Of a DNA stretch of 64,000 nucleotides, positions 60,220 through 64,000 are shown piece by piece. The stretch spans positions 1 through 64,000 of the forward strand of contig NZ_JBFRGU010000006.1 of assembly GCF_052115485.1 (NCBI RefSeq), in the 5' to 3' direction. Under the pieces are notes generated by a model. That model was given only the letters and a program-made list of their open reading frames with translations, was not told the origin of the DNA and searched no databases. Source of the DNA: Microvirga sp052115485. GTDB taxonomy: Bacteria; Pseudomonadota; Alphaproteobacteria; Rhizobiales; Beijerinckiaceae. The first letter of the stretch is position 1, and the number at the start of each line of letters is the position of its first letter. A program made the translations under genes and the position numbers.

Positions 60220-62475
60220 CTACCCTCGCATATTCGCAACGAGATGAGACCAACGCCGGTCGAAACTCCAACGATCGACATGCTGCACCAGCCGTTGCCA
60301 CGGAAGGCTAGCGTCGCCAGGAGCGCCATCCGCGGCGATCATCTCGACTTCCGGCAGCCAAAGGGACGGCGTGCCCGCCAGTTTCAGCTTCAGGCAGAAG
60401 TCACGTCCCTTGTCTTTCGTGCTCAGATAAGACTGGCTGAAACCTCCGATATCCTGAAACGCCGATCTCGACAGGATGCAGCAGGCAATCGATCCGGCCA
60501 TCACTTCGGTCGGTTCGGCGTGGCAGATCACATCGGACGGATAGCCGAGAAAGTTGTCGACCAAGCGTCGTTCTCGATGATCGAGCGAGGTGCCCGCAAA
60601 GCAAATCGAGTTGTCCTCGAAAACCACTGTCGGACTCACCAAGACTTTGCCGTCGCGCATTCGGTAAGCACGCTCCATCAGAGACAGCCAACCTTGTCGA
60701 CGAGGGAGCACACTCGCTGTCAGAAAAACGCACGTCTCAAGATTCATGACCTGCACGGCCGCTTCCAAAGCGTCGCAAGGATCCTGGACCCCTTCGGCCG
60801 CGACGAGGCGCACACCAAGTCCGTAGAAACTGGCGATCCGTCGAACTTCTGCTGCGATCTTGCCGAAGAGCTCCGCCGGAACCGAGACGACGATCGGGAT
60901 GTCGCGTGTGTCGGGATCTAGGGCCAAAAGAGACAACGTGATGAGGATCTCTTCCGCGTCGAAGCTTCCACCGAGGGCAAGGCCCGTGGCAGCGGCACTC
61001 TCGTCATAACCGAAATCCCGGAACTCGATGGCACGGGGCTTTTGGTGATCGAGCACCTGAATCATCGGACCGATATGGGCCTCGATCGCCATAGTCGCGG
61101 CCGCTGAGTGAGGATCAAGGATCGACATGATTCGATCCAGGGCTCGCCGCGATGATGTGCGTACGGGCTTCAAGGGATAGAAGGCTGCACTCTCGCTTCC
61201 TAACGACAGCTCGAAGTAAACCGGATCCTGAGTAGAAGAAAGGCCGGGAACGAACGCGAGAAAACCGTGATCATGGCGAAACGGGGCCATGGTTTGAAAA
61301 AAGGCACTGTCCTGCTGGAAAGCCGTCGTCACGTCCTGACGAGAAAGCCGTGTCCAGGTCTCGTGGATGGCAACGGAATCCTTGCCGGCGTGAATGGTAA
61401 CGGATTCCACTAGACGCTCGGGATCGAGCATCCAACCGCTGACGAGCATACCGCCAGTCGGCATTTCGAGAACCATATCCATGCCGATACGAACTGGCTC
61501 CTTGAGAGTGGAGACAGTATCGCGTCCATCAAAGCGCTCGCCCGCCTTTCGCAACGTTTTCAGTGTTTCGGAATTGGCACTCGCCCTAGGAAGAACGTCC
61601 CGAATGTGGGCCGGCACGTCGGTTGAGGATAGAAGAACACGACGGTCATAAATATCGAGTGTCCGCCAACCCTGACCACTTCGAAAAAACAACCGCTGCA
61701 AATCCGGGAGATTAATGGCCGCCGTCTTGCCCATATCCAGGATGCCAAGGAAGCCGTATCCGCGTTCTCCCAGGTCGTCCCGCTGGAGTTTCGCGCCTCG
61801 GAATTCTCCGACGGCGAGACCATCGTGCGATACGATGAGACACGTTTGATCGGTTGGAAGTTCGCTCGCCCATCCCTGTAGAAATATCTGGCCCGTATCG
61901 ACGACGCCCATGACCTCGACGAAACCGTCGTTGCGCGCCGTATCCGTCAATATTGACAGGGCAGCGGCGACACGCTTCGGATCGGCGCGCCCGCTCAACA
62001 ATGCCTGTGAGACGCTGTCCGAGACCTGGGAAAACTCGGCTCCCGCATCGGCCGAGACGATGTTCATGAGATGCGGTACCGGCAAAGCGCGCCGGATAAG
62101 CGTATAGCGGGCCGGCTGCCCTTTGCGGCGCATCACGATCGAACGAATTCGAACTCGACCCGCAACCCTGACAGGGACAATGGCGACAAAGCCGATACTT
62201 GCCTCCGGCGACGCATCTTTCCGATTCCAGGTGAACACGGTCGCCGTCATGGACATGGCCGGATCGCCGTTGAGCAAAGCCGGCACGACACCCGGCATGG
62301 TATCCGTCACCCCACTGACAAGCAAAAGATTCTCGCCGATTGACGCCGCCAGCACAGTCTCGCCGTCGGTCGGGAGGCCGAACTGGTCACTCAAAAGCAC
62401 CGTTCCCGCCCGGGGTTCCCCTCTGGTGGAGTGAGTAAGATCGCTTGGTGTCATGTGACGTGCAGCTATCGTCAT
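60220..62475 (-). CDS. Large protein with C-terminal GT2-like glycosyltransferase domain
   Basis: A 751-residue protein of unknown overall function. Residues about 510-735 look like a GT-A/GT2 fold (ILITLSLLALDPDTRDIPIVV, LETCVFLTASVLPRRQGWLSLM, CCILSRSAFQDIGGFSQSYLS, KDKGRDFCLKLKLAGTPSLWL). The N-terminal 500 residues have no catalytic motif I recognise. Two segments, IFLQGWASELPTDQTCLIVSHDG and MLVSGWMLDPERLVESVTIHAG (cut here to their GW cores), resemble a module in the next upstream gene. It lies 8 bp after that gene and 1 bp before the GT4 gene. Probably assembles or decorates the polymer. Confidence 0.6.
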   Translation of the reverse strand: MTIAARHMTPSDLTHSTRGEPRAGTVLLSDQFGLPTDGETVLAASIGENLLLVSGVTDTMPGVVPALLNGDPAMSMTATVFTWNRKDASPEASIGFVAIVPVRVAGRVRIRSIVMRRKGQPARYTLIRRALPVPHLMNIVSADAGAEFSQVSDSVSQALLSGRADPKRVAAALSILTDTARNDGFVEVMGVVDTGQIFLQGWASELPTDQTCLIVSHDGLAVGEFRGAKLQRDDLGERGYGFLGILDMGKTAAINLPDLQRLFFRSGQGWRTLDIYDRRVLLSSTDVPAHIRDVLPRASANSETLKTLRKAGERFDGRDTVSTLKEPVRIGMDMVLEMPTGGMLVSGWMLDPERLVESVTIHAGKDSVAIHETWTRLSRQDVTTAFQQDSAFFQTMAPFRHDHGFLAFVPGLSSTQDPVYFELSLGSESAAFYPLKPVRTSSRRALDRIMSILDPHSAAATMAIEAHIGPMIQVLDHQKPRAIEFRDFGYDESAAATGLALGGSFDAEEILITLSLLALDPDTRDIPIVVSVPAELFGKIAAEVRRIASFYGLGVRLVAAEGVQDPCDALEAAVQVMNLETCVFLTASVLPRRQGWLSLMERAYRMRDGKVLVSPTVVFEDNSICFAGTSLDHRERRLVDNFLGYPSDVICHAEPTEVMAGSIACCILSRSAFQDIGGFSQSYLSTKDKGRDFCLKLKLAGTPSLWLPEVEMIAADGAPGDASLPWQRLVQHVDRWSFDRRWSHLVANMRG

Positions 62476-62483
62476 AGGATTCT

Positions 62484-63239
62484 CTAGCGAAGAACGATTG
62501 CGAGGGTAATGAATGCGCTGATAGCCGAGATGCCGGTCAGCATGAGGAGGATAGCAACGGCGCGACGCATCGGTCGGTCGGCGGCGTTGGCAAGATCTTT
62601 GATGCGCTCGTCGAAGCCCGCAATCATCTTGTCGAACCGCATCAAGAAGATTTCTATATCCGCGATGCGCAGAGCGAGATCACCCTGATTGGAACGCACG
62701 ACTTCAAGAGCAGCACCGATGCCATCCTCCTTCGAGGACATTTGCTCGACCTGATCGGCGGTCCCGCGCGTCGCCTGCGCCGCTTCTCGCAGAATGATCT
62801 GGGATCGATGCTGGGCAGCGATAAGCACTTCGAGCTGAGCGAGAACACGGTTGAGTGGAGCACTGATGACAGCCTCCGCCGCGCGTTCATCCTGGCTCGG
62901 CGCGGGGAGAACGACCTCCTCGCCGGTTGAGCGCGAGACAGCGACGACTTCAAGACCGTCCTGCTCGTGCCCGATCGCCTCTGGCAATTCGACTTCGAAA
63001 GCATAGGCGCCATCGCCGATGCCGTTTCGCCTCAGATCGATGCGTGGACGATCGGCCGTCGTGGAGGCGACCATACGTCCCCGAGAGAGAACGCGGACAA
63101 GAAGACGCTCCGCCGGGTGGCCGCGATCCCAAACCCAGCCGTAAAGTCGGCGGCTCTCGATGGCATCCAATCGCCCCTGAATCTGCCCATTGGAGACATT
63201 GTCGGCGGGTGGCGATGCTTTGACTTCCGCGATGCTCAT
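62484..63239 (-). CDS. Membrane-anchored protein of the polysaccharide cluster
   Basis: A 251-residue protein of unknown function. Residues about 18-115 form a beta-rich module (GQIQGRLDAIESRRLYGWVW, DRGHPAERLLVRVL, DGAYAFEVELPEAIG). Residues about 125-220 are helical and likely a coiled coil (LAQLEVLIAAQHRSQIILRE, DKMIAGFDERIKDLANAADR). One C-terminal membrane helix ends it (VAILLMLTGISAISAFITLA). The C-terminal anchor and long coiled coil suggest a chain-length or scaffold role, which is inference. Its start overlaps the stop of the GT4 gene upstream (ATGA). Confidence 0.55.
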   Translation of the reverse strand: MSIAEVKASPPADNVSNGQIQGRLDAIESRRLYGWVWDRGHPAERLLVRVLSRGRMVASTTADRPRIDLRRNGIGDGAYAFEVELPEAIGHEQDGLEVVAVSRSTGEEVVLPAPSQDERAAEAVISAPLNRVLAQLEVLIAAQHRSQIILREAAQATRGTADQVEQMSSKEDGIGAALEVVRSNQGDLALRIADIEIFLMRFDKMIAGFDERIKDLANAADRPMRRAVAILLMLTGISAISAFITLAIVLR

Positions 63240-64000
63240 GCTGCGATTGCTCCCCCGTCAGGTGGCCTGCGTGTTGCATCGATGCTGCGATACAGATCGA
63301 GGTGCCGAGCGGCGACCTCTGTGATGCTGGGAGGCGGCTTGATCCCTTCCACCAGACTCTCCCAAAGGTCGGGGGTTTCCATCGCCAGCTTCATGATGTT
63401 GGCGAGTGCGGCAGGATCATCGGGGCGAACATGTATCCCGTTCACCCCGTCCTGTACCGCCTCGGCCATGCCGCCGATGTCGCTCACGATGACCGGCCGC
63501 CTGTGGTGAAAAGCCTCCTGGATGACGAGCGGCGCATTTTCCCACCAGATTGAAGGAACGACGACCCAATCAACAGCTGCCATCAAGGCGGGAATATTAT
63601 CACGTCGGTAAGGCCCGAGACGGACGACATGCGGTTCTGTTTCACGAACCAGCGTGTCGATTTCCTCGACAAAATTTTGCGCCTGGAATAGCGCCCCACC
63701 ATGAAGGCGCAGCTCGAACCTCTCCGCTCCTTGGTCGATGAGGCGTCGACTTGCTTTCAGAAGGGTCGATGCGCCCTTCCAAGGATTGAGATTGCCGAAA
63801 TATCCGAACACCGAACGTCGTCCGTCAGCGGATGAACGGTGAGGTGCTACCGGGGCGGCAGGTTGCCCGTTCGGTACGACATCGATGCTTGTCGCGGGGA
63901 GCCCCCAGGCGATGTAACGGTCTCTGATGAAGCGGCTCGGCGCAATGAAACGATCGACCTGGGTGAACAGGGTCTTGAGATAGCGTTCACGCAGCAGAAA
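63236..64000 (-). CDS. GT4-family glycosyltransferase, 5' end outside the window
   Basis: The frame is open from the window edge (64000) to the stop at 63236, giving 254 visible residues and no start. FLLRERYLKTLFTQVDRFIA, PSRFIRDRYIAWGLP and IDVVPNG are the hinge region of a GT4 enzyme. FGYFGNLNPWKGASTLLKAS is the C-terminal domain, with DWVVVPSIWWENAPLVIQEA and IGGMAEAVQDGVNGIHVRP at the donor site. It is a clear paralogue of the enzyme at 58911-60218 and lacks only its N-terminal half here. Confidence 0.85.
   Translation of the reverse strand, partial: FLLRERYLKTLFTQVDRFIAPSRFIRDRYIAWGLPATSIDVVPNGQPAAPVAPHRSSADGRRSVFGYFGNLNPWKGASTLLKASRRLIDQGAERFELRLHGGALFQAQNFVEEIDTLVRETEPHVVRLGPYRRDNIPALMAAVDWVVVPSIWWENAPLVIQEAFHHRRPVIVSDIGGMAEAVQDGVNGIHVRPDDPAALANIMKLAMETPDLWESLVEGIKPPPSITEVAARHLDLYRSIDATRRPPDGGAIAA

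Overview
The window looks like chromosomal DNA of an alphaproteobacterium, most likely of the order Hyphomicrobiales (Rhizobiales). This rests on a Pseudomonas-type five-step hut pathway with HutF, an MctP-type symporter paired with a DUF3311 peptide, a TctABC transporter, a rhizobial-type intergenic palindrome near 13443-13503, and GC-rich codon use throughout. The genus cannot be fixed from sequence reading alone. No rRNA, tRNA, CRISPR array, transposase or prophage gene was seen.

Layout, left to right. 1-2195: 5' part of a large RTX-type calcium-binding surface protein (minus strand). 2196-3620: an AT-rich island and decayed fragments of a second RTX/cadherin gene and an aldehyde dehydrogenase. 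3625-9272: a PaoABC-like molybdenum aldehyde oxidoreductase with its maturation genes. 9549-12922: deoxyribose-phosphate aldolase and a double-domain aldehyde dehydrogenase. 13500-18172: a complete branched-chain-type ABC transporter. 18510-20572: a Tat-exported flavin amine oxidase and a YidB-like protein. 20720-28866: an eight-gene carboxylic-acid catabolic operon with a TctABC transporter, divergent from an IclR regulator whose likely palindromic operators are visible.

29113-44619: a histidine-utilisation locus. It contains hutH, hutU, hutI, hutF, hutG, hutD and hutC, two incomplete amino-acid ABC transporter units that together make a whole one, a Fe(II)/2-oxoglutarate dioxygenase of the PhyH family, a second HutC-like regulator, and two unusual genes (29113-30078 and 40003-40956). 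These two encode the same pair of domains, cyclophilin-like and helical-bundle, in opposite order. The domain pair resembles cucumopine synthase, the enzyme that joins histidine to 2-oxoglutarate. GTATATAC-type HutC operator candidates lie before each transcription unit of the locus except the second regulator, so the unusual genes appear to belong to one histidine-responsive regulon. This is the most interesting system in the window.

44997-49283: a 1428-residue surface protein with an N,N-dimethylformamidase-beta-like head and three DUF4082 domains in exact 789-bp repeats. 49443-53718: a DUF937 membrane protein, a poly-glycine secreted protein and an NfeD/slipin pair. 53849-54612: a frameshifted Rieske iron-sulfur gene. 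54639-56425: DUF3311 plus MctP. 56475-64000: a minus-strand polysaccharide cluster with two GT4 glycosyltransferases, a pyruvyl-transferase-like protein, a large multi-domain GT2-like protein and a lipoprotein; it continues beyond the window.
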